A DNA stretch of 64,000 bases from an uncultured Bacilli bacterium (GTDB lineage Bacteria; Bacillota_I; Bacilli_A; RF39; UBA660), in contig CAKOOV010000006.1 of NCBI GenBank assembly GCA_934098435.1, positions 1 through 64,000 of the forward strand, in the 5' to 3' direction. The translations under genes and the position numbers were made by a program. The notes beneath the pieces were generated by a model. That model was not told the origin of the DNA, did no database searches, and saw only the letters and a list, made by a program, of their open reading frames with translations. Shown here piece by piece: positions 7,458-18,128 of the stretch. Every line of letters starts with the position of its first letter. Position 1 is the first letter of the stretch.

Positions 7458-9187
7458 TTAATTTTAACCTCATTCTTAGCCATATTTTTCAAAAAAGTAT
7501 AATCAACCTTATCAGCCTTAGTTCTTGGAAGCACATCTAAAAAAGTTATAGATTCAGGAACTTCAAAAGGTTTAAGTTGAACCATTTCACCAGTAACACT
7601 ATTATATAAAGGTTTGTAACACATATTCATTATATAGTCACTTACTTCAAGAGAAGGTAAAACACCATCTTTTAATACTACATATGCTTTATTAGTAAAT
7701 AAAAGGTCATTATCAGGTTTAGGTACAACACAACATGAATCAACAACATCAATTAAAGATATAACATTTTGTATATGTTCAAGATAAACTTTATTTAAAT
7801 CCGACCTAATATAATATCTACTACTTCTACCAGTTAAAGTAAAGTAACCATCAGTATCTAAAATACCCATATTACCAGTTTTATAATATTCTATTCCTTT
7901 ATATACAAACTTAGTCTCACGACTCATATTCTCATTGTTATAATATTCCTTAAATACATGCTTACCAGAAATACAAAGCATACCCTCTTCACCATATTTA
8001 ACTTCTTCTAAAGTATCAGGATTAACAACAATAGCTTTAGTGCCAACAAGTACTCTACCAACCGTTTCAGGCTTATTAATTGAACCAACAGCCATCGTAT
8101 TAGTACCGACAGTCTCCGCATTCCCAGATCCATTACATATTATAGTTTCAGCACCATGCTTTTTAAAGAATTCTACTCCAGCTTTATTCTGATTAACAGT
8201 AAGAAAATCCCCACCAGAAACGAAAGTATGAATACTAGATAAATCATCACTATCTTTTACATTTCTTTTAATAAGCTCAAGAAGAGCAGGACTACCAAAT
8301 ACATAATTAGGATTTTTACTCAAATAATATCTAATATTATCTTTACTCAAAGTAGGAGCAAGCACCGCTACTCTACCACATATTAAACTCATAATAGTAG
8401 AAGTAGCAAAACCATAAGGATAAGAAAATGGAACACATACCAAACATCTTTCGCCTACTTTAGCTTTAATCCTACCAGTATTCTTCATATAAATTCCAGA
8501 AGCTAATATATTTTGATTAGTAAGAACTACACTCTTAGGATTACCAGTAGAACCACTAGTAAAAAGTATAAGTGAATCTTCCTTACCACCATATAAAGTA
8601 TATATCGGTCTCTTATAATATTTAGCTATACTACCAATATCACTAAAAGATAAATCATCCCTATATCCATTAGCACTACTAATTATATTACCATAATTCT
8701 TAGTATTAATTTCATCTTTATTTAAAGTAATAATATTTTTAACCTTACTATTATCTTTAATCTTCTTATTATACTCACTATCTTTATCAAAATTAATAAA
8801 CAAACTAGACTCAAACTCATTAAGATAACAAAGAACCTCCTCTATAGAAGACATAGAATTAATAAAAGTAGTAACCGCCCCTATTCTATTAGCGGCCAAA
8901 TAAATAATTACCCCTTGATAAAAATTAGGCATAGCAACAGATATAATATCACCTTTCTTAATACCAAGTTCTTTAAAAGTTTTAGATAATAAAACAGTAT
9001 CATTAATCATCTCATCATAATTAACATTCAAATCCAAGCAATCAATAGCTTCTTCTTTTCTATAAAAAGTACTAAGCATATTAATAGTATTATAAATACT
9101 CATATCAGGTATTATAGGATTTCTATCAAAAAAACTATAATCTTTATTATGAATATTATCTATAGATGGATAACCAGTAAAATTCAT
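7439..9187 (-). CDS. AMP-dependent acyl-CoA synthetase/ligase family protein
   Basis: This 582-aa member of the ANL superfamily activates a carboxylate as an acyl-adenylate, usually for transfer to CoA or a carrier. The A3 phosphate-binding motif LFTSGSTGNPKSVVL is intact near residue 212. Downstream are a YKTGNMG-type A7/A8 segment and a C-terminal PRTKADKVDY region carrying the expected A10-like lysine. The substrate cannot be read from sequence. No fatty-acid or peptide-synthetase gene is adjacent. The start at 9187 has GGGAG 8 nt upstream, and a promoter lies at 9212-9240. Confidence 0.85.
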   Translation of the reverse strand: MNFTGYPSIDNIHNKDYSFFDRNPIIPDMSIYNTINMLSTFYRKEEAIDCLDLNVNYDEMINDTVLLSKTFKELGIKKGDIISVAMPNFYQGVIIYLAANRIGAVTTFINSMSSIEEVLCYLNEFESSLFINFDKDSEYNKKIKDNSKVKNIITLNKDEINTKNYGNIISSANGYRDDLSFSDIGSIAKYYKRPIYTLYGGKEDSLILFTSGSTGNPKSVVLTNQNILASGIYMKNTGRIKAKVGERCLVCVPFSYPYGFATSTIMSLICGRVAVLAPTLSKDNIRYYLSKNPNYVFGSPALLELIKRNVKDSDDLSSIHTFVSGGDFLTVNQNKAGVEFFKKHGAETIICNGSGNAETVGTNTMAVGSINKPETVGRVLVGTKAIVVNPDTLEEVKYGEEGMLCISGKHVFKEYYNNENMSRETKFVYKGIEYYKTGNMGILDTDGYFTLTGRSSRYYIRSDLNKVYLEHIQNVISLIDVVDSCCVVPKPDNDLLFTNKAYVVLKDGVLPSLEVSDYIMNMCYKPLYNSVTGEMVQLKPFEVPESITFLDVLPRTKADKVDYTFLKNMAKNEVKIKKKELK

Positions 9188-9211
9188 ATAACCATCTCCC
9201 AACATGCAAGT

Positions 9212-9240
9212 ATTATATATCAAAACACCCAAAATGTAAA
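9212..9240 (-). promoter_or_regulatory. Sigma-A promoter of the AMP-binding enzyme gene
   Basis: On the minus strand TTTACA (9235-9240), a 17-nt spacer and TATAAT (9212-9217), 25 nt before the start codon. Confidence 0.75.
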
Positions 9241-9269
9241 CATATAATTAAAATTTCATTAATAAAACA

Positions 9270-9965
9270 CTATTTTATATTTAAAGTATTAAAATATTTA
9301 TTCTTATAATATTTCATAGCACCCTCTAATATATTATTACCAATATTTTTAATTAAATCTTTATCCTTCATAATAAAGTAGAAATCTCTTTGACTATTAG
9401 TCTCCATTAAATACCTAACTGCTAAATATGATAAATCATATCCATTATAATTATCATTAACAAAACTACTACCATGATTTAAATCATTAATACAAGGAAT
9501 ATTCTTAATAGAAAATATTTTATCATCTAAAAATCCTTTAAAATTATTACCATCATTATACTTATCATTTTGTAAAGAAAAATTAATAGCAAGTCCTTCA
9601 TCAAACCAAATAATTCTATTAGAAGTATCACTTTCAATATAAAACCTATAAATATGATGTACAATTTCATGCATAATAGCTTTAATAATATCATCTTCAC
9701 TCTTCTTACCATTAATATTAATATAACAATTAACACCATTATTATTAAAGAAACCAGCAAAATCTCCTAGCTTATAAGGTATATCACTAAGTAAATCCTT
9801 ATCAGAAAATAACCTAATTTCCATTTTATTAATACTTTCTAAATAAAACTTCTTAAATAATTCATTAATATTATTCTTATAATAACAAACAAAATTAGTA
9901 ACTAACTTTTCCAAATTATCTTGATAATTAATAACAAAATTACTATCATCATATACCTTAAACAT
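9270..9965 (-). CDS. Predicted zinc metallopeptidase, gluzincin-like (Peptidase MA clan)
   Basis: This 231-aa protein carries HEIVHH (His99, Glu100, His103) followed about 20 residues later by FDEGLA (Glu123). That is the HExxH...E arrangement of gluzincins such as the Peptidase_MA_2 group. No signal peptide is seen with the chosen start at 9965, which has a GGTGAT ribosome site 5 nt upstream. A longer frame adds a hydrophobic N-terminus but lacks a ribosome site and overlaps a TATACT box. The substrate is unknown. It lies between rpoC and the AMP-binding enzyme, on the same strand. Confidence 0.6.
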   Translation of the reverse strand: MFKVYDDSNFVINYQDNLEKLVTNFVCYYKNNINELFKKFYLESINKMEIRLFSDKDLLSDIPYKLGDFAGFFNNNGVNCYININGKKSEDDIIKAIMHEIVHHIYRFYIESDTSNRIIWFDEGLAINFSLQNDKYNDGNNFKGFLDDKIFSIKNIPCINDLNHGSSFVNDNYNGYDLSYLAVRYLMETNSQRDFYFIMKDKDLIKNIGNNILEGAMKYYKNKYFNTLNIK

Positions 9966-10011
9966 AAATATCACCACAAAAAGTATAACACAGCCCAAGA
10001 AAAATAGCAAA

Positions 10012-10044
10012 ACTTTAGAGACTATTTCATATAGACTCTAAAGT
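10012..10044. terminator. Secondary terminator-like hairpin downstream of rpoC
   Basis: ACTTTAGAG (10012-10020) pairs with CTCTAAAGT (10036-10044). A second perfect 9-bp stem, TTTTTGAAG/CTTCAAAAA, lies at 10047-10072. Together they form a backup barrier below rpoC. Confidence 0.5.
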
Positions 10045-10074
10045 TCTTTTTGAAGACAAAAGGCTTCAAAAACA

Positions 10075-10102
10075 AAAAGTCATAACCAAAGTTATGACTT
10101 TT
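10075..10102 (-). terminator. rpoBC operon terminator
   Basis: AAAAGTCATAAC (10075-10086) and GTTATGACTTTT (10091-10102) form a 12-bp perfect stem with a 4-nt loop and a T-run on the minus strand. It lies immediately after the rpoC stop. Confidence 0.9.
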
Positions 10103-10105
10103 AAA

Positions 10106-13100
10106 TTAATCCATAAATTCTTCTTCTAATACTTCTGAAGCATCATCATCAAGAAATTCATGTTCTAAAGAATAACCAACATCCATATATTCTTTAGCTC
10201 CAGTACCAGCAGGAATTAACTTACCAATAATAACATTTTCTTTCAATCCCTGAAGTTTATCAACTTTACCCTTAACAGAAGCTTCAGTTAAGATTCTAGT
10301 AGTCTCTTGGAATGAAGCAGCAGATAAGAACGAATCAGTCTCAAGAGCAGCTTTAGTAATACCAAGAAGTATAGGTTGTCCAATAGCAGGTTTCTTACCT
10401 TGAATAATAACATCTCTATTACCCTTAGTAAATTCTTGTAAAGATACAGTAGTACTAGGTACAAATAAAGTATCACCAGCATCCATAATTCTAACTTTAG
10501 AAATCATTCTTCTAGCAATAATCTCAACATGCTTATCACTAATATCAACACCCTGTGATCTATATACCTTTTGTACTTCTTTAAGAATATATTGTTGTAC
10601 AGTATTAGGATCAGTTACTGCAAGTAACTCCTTAGGAGATACAGAGCCTTCAGTAAGTCTATCTCCAGCTTCAATCTTATCTCCTTTTTCTACTCTAAGC
10701 TTAGCACCATATAAAGTAACATGTTCACGAGTTTCAGTATCATTCTTAACATATACCTTAAATTTACCGCCAGCTTCTTCAATCTTAGATACAGTACCAC
10801 TAATCTCACTAATAGTAGCCTTACCTTTAGGCATTCTAGCCTCAAATAACTCTTCAACTCTCGGAAGACCTTGAGTAATATCCGCACCGGCTACACCACC
10901 AGTATGGAATGTTCTCATGGTAAGCTGAGTACCAGGTTCACCAATAGATTGAGCCCCCATAACACCAACAGCTTCACCAATTTCAACAATATTACCAGTA
11001 GCAAGATTTCTACCATAACAATGTTGACAAACACCATGATCAGTCTTACAAGTAAGAATAGTTCTAATCTCAACTTCAGTAATACCAGCCTTAACTATCT
11101 TATTAGCAATAGCATCAGTAATATACTCATTCTTATCAATAATAACTTCCTTAGTTTCAGGATTAATAACTTTCTTATTAGTATATCTACCAACAATTCT
11201 ATCATATAAAGGTTCAATAATACCATCTTTATCATCCATAAAAGCACTAACTAAAGCACCTTGAATAGTACCGCAATCTTCTTCTTTAACAATAATATCT
11301 TGTGCTACATCAACAAGTCTTCTAGTCATATAACCAGAATCCGCAGTCTTTAATGCTGTATCGGCACTACCCTTTCTAGCACTATGTGTAGATAGGAAGA
11401 ATTCAGATACCGATAAGCCATCACTAAATGAAGATAAAATTGGAATCTCAATAGTTTCACCATTAGGTTTAGCCATTAATCCTCTCATACCAGCAAGCTG
11501 TACAAAGTTAGAAATAGATCCTCTAGCTTTAGAGTTCATCATTATAAATATTGGATTATCAACATAACTCTTAGCATATCCTTGCAATTCATCTTGAATT
11601 TCTTCTTTAGCTTTAGTCCAAATATCAATAACAAGTTCTAATCTTTCTCTATCAGTAATAAGTCCTCTTTGGAATTGCTTATTAACTTTCTTAATTTCTT
11701 CATTAGACTTCTCAATAATAGCATCCTTATTCTTACTAGTAACAACATCAGATACTGCTATCGTAATACCAGAGAAAGTAGAATACTTAAATCCTAAATC
11801 TTTAAGTTTATCTAGGAATATACTAGTTTCAGTAGTCTTATATCTCTTAAACATTTGAGCAATAATTTTCTCAAGTGCCCCCTTATTAAATGGAGTAGAT
11901 AAAGGCATCTCACTAATTCTAGCCTTAACATCTTCACCATAATCAATAAAGTATTTACTAGGAGTAATACCTTCAATATTTTCACTAGTAGCCTCACATA
12001 AGTAAGGGAATGAATCAGGTAAAATCTCATTAAAGATAATCTTACCAGGAGTAGTAACTAAATACTTATTCTTATCTTCATCCAAGAATACCTTATGTTT
12101 AAATGAATTAACAGGAACAACAATTCTTGTTTGAAGAGTAATCTCTCTTCTTTGATAAGCCATTAAAGCTTCATTAGTATTCTTAAACGCTCTACCTTCT
12201 CCTTCTACACCAGCTTTTTCCATAGTAATATAATAGTTACCAAGAATCATATCCTGTGAAGGAGTAACAATAGGATCACCATTTTTAGGAGAAAGAATAT
12301 TGTTAGAACCAAGCATAAGAATTCTAGCTTCAGTTTTAGCTTCTTCACTTAAAGGTACGTGAACAGCCATCTGGTCTCCATCAAAGTCAGCATTAAATGC
12401 TGTACAAACAAGTGGATGAAGTCTAATTGCCTTACCACTAATTAACTTAGGTTCAAATGCTTGAATACCAAGTCTATGTAAAGTAGGAGCTCTGTTAAGC
12501 ATTACAGGATGTTCTTTAATAACATCTTCAACAATATCCCATACTTTAGGATCTTGATTATCAATCATCTTTTTAGCAGACTTAATATTATTAGCAAGAC
12601 CTCTCTCAGTTAAACCATGAATAACATGAGGTTTAAATAACTCAAGAGCCATTTCTTTAGGAATACCACATTGATACATCTTTAAATCTGGTCCTACAAC
12701 AATAACACTTCTACCAGAGTAGTCAACTCTCTTACCAAGTAAGTTTTGTCTAAATCTACCCTGTTTACTCTTAAGCATAGAACTTAAACTCTTAAGAGCT
12801 CTATTACCTGCTCCAGTAACACTTCTGCCTCTTCTACCATTATCAAATAGTGAATCAACAGCTTCTTGAAGCATTCTCTTTTCATTTTGAATAATAATTG
12901 AAGGTGCACCTAGTTCAATAAGTTTCTTTAATCTATTATTTCTATTAATAACTCTTCTATATAAATCATTTAAATCACTAGTAGCAAATCTACCACCATC
13001 AAGTTGAATCATTGGTCTAAGTTCAGGAGGAATAACAGGAAGAGCCTCAATAATCATCCATTCAGGTTTATTACCAGATTGAACAAATGAATTAATAACA

Positions 13101-13732
13101 TCAAGTCTCTTAACAAGTCTAGTTCTCTTCTGACCAGTAGCACCATCTAATTCTTTTTGAATTTCTTCTAATTCCTTATTTACATCAACTTCAGAAAGTA
13201 ACTCTTTAATAGCTTCAGCACCCATACCAACTCTAAAAGTATTACCATATTTTTCATAATATGCTCTATACTCTTTATCAGATAAAGTTTGCTTCTTAAT
13301 TAAAGTAGTAGCTCCTGGATCAAGTACAACATAAGAAACGAAATATATAACTTCCTCTAAGTCTCTCGGAGACATATCAAGAGTAAGTCCAATGTATGAA
13401 GGAACACCCTTAACATACCAAATGTGACTTACTGGAGTAGCAAGTTCAATATGTCCCATTCTCTCTCTTCTAACAGAAGATTTAGTAACTTCTACTCCAC
13501 ATCTATCACAGACAATATTCTTATATCTAAGTCTTTTATACTTACCACAAGAACACTCATAATCCCTAGTAGGTCCAAAAATCTTTTCACAGAACAAACC
13601 ATCTCTCTCAGGTTTCAAAGTTCTATAGTTAATAGTCTCAGGTTTTAAAACTTCACCATAAGACCAAGATCTAATCTTTTCAGGAGAGGCAATTCCAATC
13701 TTAAGAGCCTTAAAATCATTAGCTTCTAACAT
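10106..13732 (-). CDS. rpoC: DNA-directed RNA polymerase subunit beta-prime
   Basis: This 1208-aa protein is the catalytic clamp subunit of RNA polymerase. The N-terminal zinc finger (CSCGKYKRLRYKNIVCDRC, near 60-78), the active-site NADFDGDQMAVH motif that binds catalytic magnesium, and the second zinc site CKTDHGVCQHC are intact. Length fits the Firmicutes form without large insertions. The start codon overlaps the rpoB stop as TAATG, and the strong AAGGAGGTGAT ribosome site lies inside the end of rpoB, so the two are translationally coupled. Confidence 0.99.
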   Translation of the reverse strand: MLEANDFKALKIGIASPEKIRSWSYGEVLKPETINYRTLKPERDGLFCEKIFGPTRDYECSCGKYKRLRYKNIVCDRCGVEVTKSSVRRERMGHIELATPVSHIWYVKGVPSYIGLTLDMSPRDLEEVIYFVSYVVLDPGATTLIKKQTLSDKEYRAYYEKYGNTFRVGMGAEAIKELLSEVDVNKELEEIQKELDGATGQKRTRLVKRLDVINSFVQSGNKPEWMIIEALPVIPPELRPMIQLDGGRFATSDLNDLYRRVINRNNRLKKLIELGAPSIIIQNEKRMLQEAVDSLFDNGRRGRSVTGAGNRALKSLSSMLKSKQGRFRQNLLGKRVDYSGRSVIVVGPDLKMYQCGIPKEMALELFKPHVIHGLTERGLANNIKSAKKMIDNQDPKVWDIVEDVIKEHPVMLNRAPTLHRLGIQAFEPKLISGKAIRLHPLVCTAFNADFDGDQMAVHVPLSEEAKTEARILMLGSNNILSPKNGDPIVTPSQDMILGNYYITMEKAGVEGEGRAFKNTNEALMAYQRREITLQTRIVVPVNSFKHKVFLDEDKNKYLVTTPGKIIFNEILPDSFPYLCEATSENIEGITPSKYFIDYGEDVKARISEMPLSTPFNKGALEKIIAQMFKRYKTTETSIFLDKLKDLGFKYSTFSGITIAVSDVVTSKNKDAIIEKSNEEIKKVNKQFQRGLITDRERLELVIDIWTKAKEEIQDELQGYAKSYVDNPIFIMMNSKARGSISNFVQLAGMRGLMAKPNGETIEIPILSSFSDGLSVSEFFLSTHSARKGSADTALKTADSGYMTRRLVDVAQDIIVKEEDCGTIQGALVSAFMDDKDGIIEPLYDRIVGRYTNKKVINPETKEVIIDKNEYITDAIANKIVKAGITEVEIRTILTCKTDHGVCQHCYGRNLATGNIVEIGEAVGVMGAQSIGEPGTQLTMRTFHTGGVAGADITQGLPRVEELFEARMPKGKATISEISGTVSKIEEAGGKFKVYVKNDTETREHVTLYGAKLRVEKGDKIEAGDRLTEGSVSPKELLAVTDPNTVQQYILKEVQKVYRSQGVDISDKHVEIIARRMISKVRIMDAGDTLFVPSTTVSLQEFTKGNRDVIIQGKKPAIGQPILLGITKAALETDSFLSAASFQETTRILTEASVKGKVDKLQGLKENVIIGKLIPAGTGAKEYMDVGYSLEHEFLDDDASEVLEEEFMD

Positions 13733-16700
13733 TAGAAATCACCTCCTTCCTCGAAAACATCTTCAAAATCAATATCATCATCATCTATTTCTTCTTCTAA
13801 ATCTTCATCATCCAAATCTTCTTCATCTTTATCTAAAGACTTAAATGTATCATCATTACTAATCTCTTCCGCTATAGGATTTTCATCAAGATTAGCATTT
13901 CTTTCAAGTTCATCAAAACTTACAACATCATCATTATTATTAACAACAGAAATATCAAGTCCTAATGCTTGGAATTCTTTAATAAGAACCCTAAATGCTT
14001 CAGGTATTCCAGGTTTAGGAAGTGGTTGACCCTTAACTAAAGCCTCATATACCTTAACCCTACCAATAACATCATCAGATTTGTAAGTAAGGATTTCCTG
14101 AAGAACATGAGAAGCACCATAAGCCTCAAGTGCCCAAACTTCCATTTCACCAAATCTCTGTCCACCAAGTTGAGCTTTACCACCAAGTGGTTGTTGTGTA
14201 ACAAGTGAATAAGGACCAGTAGCTCTAGCATGTAATTTATCATCAACCATATGATGAAGCTTAATCATATACATAACACCAACAGAAATTCTACTATCAA
14301 ACTCTTCACCAGTTCTACCATCATATAGAACAGTTTTACCATCTTCATCCATGCCTGCTTCTTTCATAGCAGCTGCAATATCTTCCTTCTTAGCACCATC
14401 AAGTACAGGAGTAGCAAAATAAACACCAAGTTTTTTAGCGGCCATACCTAAATGTAATTCAAGTATCTGACCTATATTCATACGAGATGGAACACCCTGA
14501 GGATTAAGCATAATATCAACTGGAGTACCATCAGGTAAGAATGGCATATCCTCACTAGGAAGTATAAGAGAAATAACACCCTTATTTCCATGACGACCAC
14601 TCATCTTATCTCCAACTTGAATCTTTCTTTTCTGAATAATATATACCCTAACAACCATACTAACGCCACTAGGTAAATCTTCATTATCTTCTTTAGTATA
14701 AACCTTAACATCGTGAACAACACCATCACCACCATGTGGCACAGTAAGAGAAGAATTTCTAACTTCCCTAGTCTTCTCACCAAAGATAGCATGAAGAAGT
14801 TTCTCTTCACTAGTTAAATCAGCCATACCCTTAGGAGTAACCTTACCAACCAAGATATCTCCTTCATGAACCTCAGTACCAATTCTAACAATACCATTTT
14901 CATCAAGATTACGTCTAGCCTCTTCACCAACATTAGGAATATCCCTAGTAATCTCTTCAGGGCCAAGTTTAGTATCACGACACTGTATTTCATAATCTTC
15001 AATATGTAAAGAAGTATAAACATCATCTTTAACTAATCTTTCATTCATAATAACAGCATCTTCATAATTATAACCATTAAATGTAGTAAACGCTACTACA
15101 ACATTTTTACCAAGAGCAAGTTCACCCTTATCAGTACTAGGACCATCAGCTATAATTTGGCCCCTCTTAACTTTATCCCCGCTTCTAACAATAGGAACAT
15201 GGTTAAAAGTCTCACCTTGGTTAGATCTTTCAAAAGTAGCCAAATAATAAACATCTTCACCCTTAGCATTTTTAATAACTATCTTTTTAGCATCAGCATA
15301 ACTAACAACACCATCAGCTTTAGCTACAATAACAGAACCACTATCTCTAGCAGCAATATATTCCGCACCAGTACCAACAAATGGAGCTTCAGTCTTAAGA
15401 AGTGGCAACGCCTGTCTTTGCATATTAGCACCCATAAGTGCACGAGTAGCATCATCATGTTCAAGGAAAGGAATTAAACTAGTAGTTACAGAAACAACCT
15501 GTTGTGGAGAAACATCAATATAATCAACTTTATCAGGACTAACAAGAACATTCTCTCCCCTATATCTACCAGCTACTATATTATCAGTAATCATATTATC
15601 ATCATCAACATTAACAGTAGCTTGTGAAATATAAAAGTCCTCTTCTTCATCAGCAGTTAAATAAACAACCTCATCAGTAAGTCTACTATTAACTACCTTC
15701 CTATATGGAGTCTGAATAAATCCATATTCATCAATTTTAGCATAACTAGCAAGAGAAGTAATAAGACCAATATTAGCTCCTTCAGGAGACTCAATAGGAC
15801 AAATTCTTCCATAATGAGAAGAGTTTACATCTCTTACCTCAATACCAGCTCTATCTCTAGATAAACCACCAGGTCCTAAAGCAGATAATCTTCTCTTATG
15901 AGTAAGCTCAGCAATAGGATTAGTTTGATCCATAAATTGAGATAACTGACTACTACCAAAAAATTCTTTAATAACAGCAGTAACAGGTCTAATATTAATA
16001 AGTGTTTTAGGAGTAACAGTCTCAATATCTTGAGTAGTCATTCTCTCTCTAATAACTCTTTCCATTCTACTAAAACCAATCTTAAATTGATTTTGAAGAA
16101 GTTCTCCTACCTGTTTAACTCTTCTATTACCCAAATGATCAATTTCATCATCTTTACCAATACCATCATTTAAATTCAAATAATAACTAACAGTAGCATA
16201 AAAATCAGAAATAGTAAGATTCATAATATTAGCATTAGGATCATTACCAATAACCTTAACTACCTTCTTATCATCAGTATTAGAATATAAATGAATAACT
16301 TGTATCTTATTATGTTCATCTATACTAGAATTAATAGTTAAATCTTCATTAACCTTAGCCTCAGTAATACCATAACCATTATCCAAATAAGTACACAATT
16401 CATCATATACATCCTTATTAATAATAGTACCCTTAGGAATCTTAACTTCACCATCAATAACAATATCTTCAGCAAGTCTATTACCAAGTAATCTATCTTT
16501 AACATTTAGTTTCTTATTAAATTTATATCTACCAACTTTAGCCAAATCATAATGAAAATCATCAAAGAATCTAGTAATCAATTGGTTCTTTGAACTATCT
16601 AAAGTAGTAGGTTCACCAGGTCTTAACTTTTCATAAATTTCAATAAGAGCCTCATCAGTATTATGTGAAGAATCCTTTTCAATAGTATTCTTTAAATAAA

Positions 16701-17343
16701 TATCATTATCAAATAAAGATAAAATATCACTATCATTAGAAAGACCAACAGCCCTAAGTAAAGTAGTCATAGGAACCTTTCTATTTCTATCAATTCTTAC
16801 ATAAATAATATCCTTAGCATCAGTTTCATACTCAAGCCAAGTACCTCTAGATGGAATAACCTTAGAAGCAAATACAGGTTTACCATTCTTATCAATCTCC
16901 TTAGAATAATAAACACTAGGAGATCTAACAAGTTGTGATACAACAACCCTTTCAGCACCATTAATAATAAATGTACCAGCTTCTGTCATAAGAGGCATAT
17001 CTCCTAAAAATATTTCTTGCTCTTTAACTTCTCCAGTCTCATTATTAAATAGTCTTGTTTGAACCTTAAGAGGAGCAGCATATGTAATTTGTCTGTCCTT
17101 ACATTCCTTAATAGAATACCTAGGAGTACCAAATTCATATTCTCCAAATTCTAAAGATAAACTACCAGAAAAACTTTCAATTGGTGAAAATGTCTCAAAA
17201 ACCTCTTTTACCCCTTCTGATGCAAACCATTTATAACTTTCAGTTTGCACTTCTAGTAAATCACTAATTGCTAGTGAATTTTTAATTACAGAAAAATTTC
17301 TTCTCTTTCTATAATCACCGCTTTGTCTTAATTTATAAGCCAT
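13732..17343 (-). CDS. rpoB: DNA-directed RNA polymerase subunit beta
   Basis: This 1203-aa protein is the second large core polymerase subunit. The rifampicin-pocket region SSQLSQFMDQTNPIAELTHK, followed by RRLSALGPGG, has the wild-type susceptible-type residues. The last 60 residues form a very acidic tail, as seen in other Bacilli. The start at 17343 (MAYKLRQSGDYRKRR) has GGGGTGAA upstream; the longer frame has none. It is transcribed with rpoC from its own promoter. It is separated from rplL by five genes, where usually there is one or none. Confidence 0.99.
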   Translation of the reverse strand: MAYKLRQSGDYRKRRNFSVIKNSLAISDLLEVQTESYKWFASEGVKEVFETFSPIESFSGSLSLEFGEYEFGTPRYSIKECKDRQITYAAPLKVQTRLFNNETGEVKEQEIFLGDMPLMTEAGTFIINGAERVVVSQLVRSPSVYYSKEIDKNGKPVFASKVIPSRGTWLEYETDAKDIIYVRIDRNRKVPMTTLLRAVGLSNDSDILSLFDNDIYLKNTIEKDSSHNTDEALIEIYEKLRPGEPTTLDSSKNQLITRFFDDFHYDLAKVGRYKFNKKLNVKDRLLGNRLAEDIVIDGEVKIPKGTIINKDVYDELCTYLDNGYGITEAKVNEDLTINSSIDEHNKIQVIHLYSNTDDKKVVKVIGNDPNANIMNLTISDFYATVSYYLNLNDGIGKDDEIDHLGNRRVKQVGELLQNQFKIGFSRMERVIRERMTTQDIETVTPKTLINIRPVTAVIKEFFGSSQLSQFMDQTNPIAELTHKRRLSALGPGGLSRDRAGIEVRDVNSSHYGRICPIESPEGANIGLITSLASYAKIDEYGFIQTPYRKVVNSRLTDEVVYLTADEEEDFYISQATVNVDDDNMITDNIVAGRYRGENVLVSPDKVDYIDVSPQQVVSVTTSLIPFLEHDDATRALMGANMQRQALPLLKTEAPFVGTGAEYIAARDSGSVIVAKADGVVSYADAKKIVIKNAKGEDVYYLATFERSNQGETFNHVPIVRSGDKVKRGQIIADGPSTDKGELALGKNVVVAFTTFNGYNYEDAVIMNERLVKDDVYTSLHIEDYEIQCRDTKLGPEEITRDIPNVGEEARRNLDENGIVRIGTEVHEGDILVGKVTPKGMADLTSEEKLLHAIFGEKTREVRNSSLTVPHGGDGVVHDVKVYTKEDNEDLPSGVSMVVRVYIIQKRKIQVGDKMSGRHGNKGVISLILPSEDMPFLPDGTPVDIMLNPQGVPSRMNIGQILELHLGMAAKKLGVYFATPVLDGAKKEDIAAAMKEAGMDEDGKTVLYDGRTGEEFDSRISVGVMYMIKLHHMVDDKLHARATGPYSLVTQQPLGGKAQLGGQRFGEMEVWALEAYGASHVLQEILTYKSDDVIGRVKVYEALVKGQPLPKPGIPEAFRVLIKEFQALGLDISVVNNNDDVVSFDELERNANLDENPIAEEISNDDTFKSLDKDEEDLDDEDLEEEIDDDDIDFEDVFEEGGDF

Positions 17344-17412
17344 TAAATATTTCACCCCTATACCTAGATTTTTAAAAATCAGCCACATTTAAAGATGTGT
17401 TACCAATTTATA

Positions 17413-17441
17413 ATTTTATCAGCATTTAAAAAATAAGTCAA
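17413..17441 (-). promoter_or_regulatory. Sigma-A promoter of rpoBC
   Basis: On the minus strand TTGACT (17436-17441), a 17-nt spacer ending in TGA, and TAAAAT (17413-17418). The leader is about 60 nt and contains an ACACAT/ATGTGG hairpin near 17383-17398. Confidence 0.8.
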
Positions 17442-17494
17442 CACATTTAGACACATTTGTAATATTTTTTTACATTTTTAATCTATAAACAAAA

Positions 17495-17523
17495 AATACT
17501 TAAGAATATTCATCTTAAGTATT
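17495..17523 (-). terminator. Terminator after the class I methyltransferase gene
   Basis: AATACTTAAGA (17495-17505) and TCTTAAGTATT (17513-17523) form an 11-bp perfect stem that includes the stop codon. A T-run follows on the minus strand. Confidence 0.85.
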
Positions 17524-18112
17524 ACTTTTTAGTACACAAAACAACATAAAAACCTTTATCTTTAGAAACAACACTAGTATTAAATTTATCATTAAGTTCA
17601 CCTATCATTGACTTAACCCCATGATCTTTTCTCATAACAAAATACAAAATACCATTATCTTTTAAATAATCATAACTACCAAGTAAAAATTCTCTTACAA
17701 CACTCTTCCCCGCTCTAATAGGAGGATTAGTAATAATAAAGTCATATTTATTATCAATATTAGAATAAATATCACTAACAAAAACATTAGCTTTAACATT
17801 ATTAAGTACCAAATTATTCTTAGCCAAATCTATAGCTCTCTCATTAATATCAACCATATCAATATTAATATCTTTATTAAAAGTACCAAGTATAATACCC
17901 ACCACTCCAAGTCCACATCCAAGGTCAAGTACATTACCAAATAATTTATCTATATCAACACTATTAAGTAAAACTCTTGTACCATAATCAAATCTATCTT
18001 TAGAAAATACTCCATTATCACTATATATAGAAAAATCTTTATTATTAAAATTAAATTTAATTAATTTTCTCTCACTTTTAATATTCTTATCATTATCAAA
18101 ATATTGACTCAT
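17522..18112 (-). CDS. Class I SAM-dependent methyltransferase, YbxB/RsmC-like
   Basis: This 196-aa protein carries the SAM-binding loop VLDLGCGLGVVGI near residue 59, an acidic end of strand beta-2 (DMVDINERAI), and the NPPIRAGK catalytic signature of RsmC-like N2-guanine RNA methyltransferases. The same gene sits between rplL and rpoB in Bacillus (ybxB), so its position supports the call. It probably acts on rRNA, but the target nucleotide is not shown by sequence. The start at 18112 has GGTGG 5 nt upstream. It has its own promoter and terminator. Confidence 0.88.
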   Translation of the reverse strand: MSQYFDNDKNIKSERKLIKFNFNNKDFSIYSDNGVFSKDRFDYGTRVLLNSVDIDKLFGNVLDLGCGLGVVGIILGTFNKDINIDMVDINERAIDLAKNNLVLNNVKANVFVSDIYSNIDNKYDFIITNPPIRAGKSVVREFLLGSYDYLKDNGILYFVMRKDHGVKSMIGELNDKFNTSVVSKDKGFYVVLCTKK

Positions 18113-18128
18113 ACTAACCACCAACAAT

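Noticed and set aside
9966..10010. Extra hydrophobic N-terminus on the HExxH protein, which would look like a membrane anchor
   Set aside because: No ribosome site precedes the longer start, a TATACT box lies within it, and GGTGAT sits just before the internal ATG.
13732..13930. Acidic RpoB C-terminal tail as a novelty
   Set aside because: Acidic RpoB tails are usual in Bacilli.
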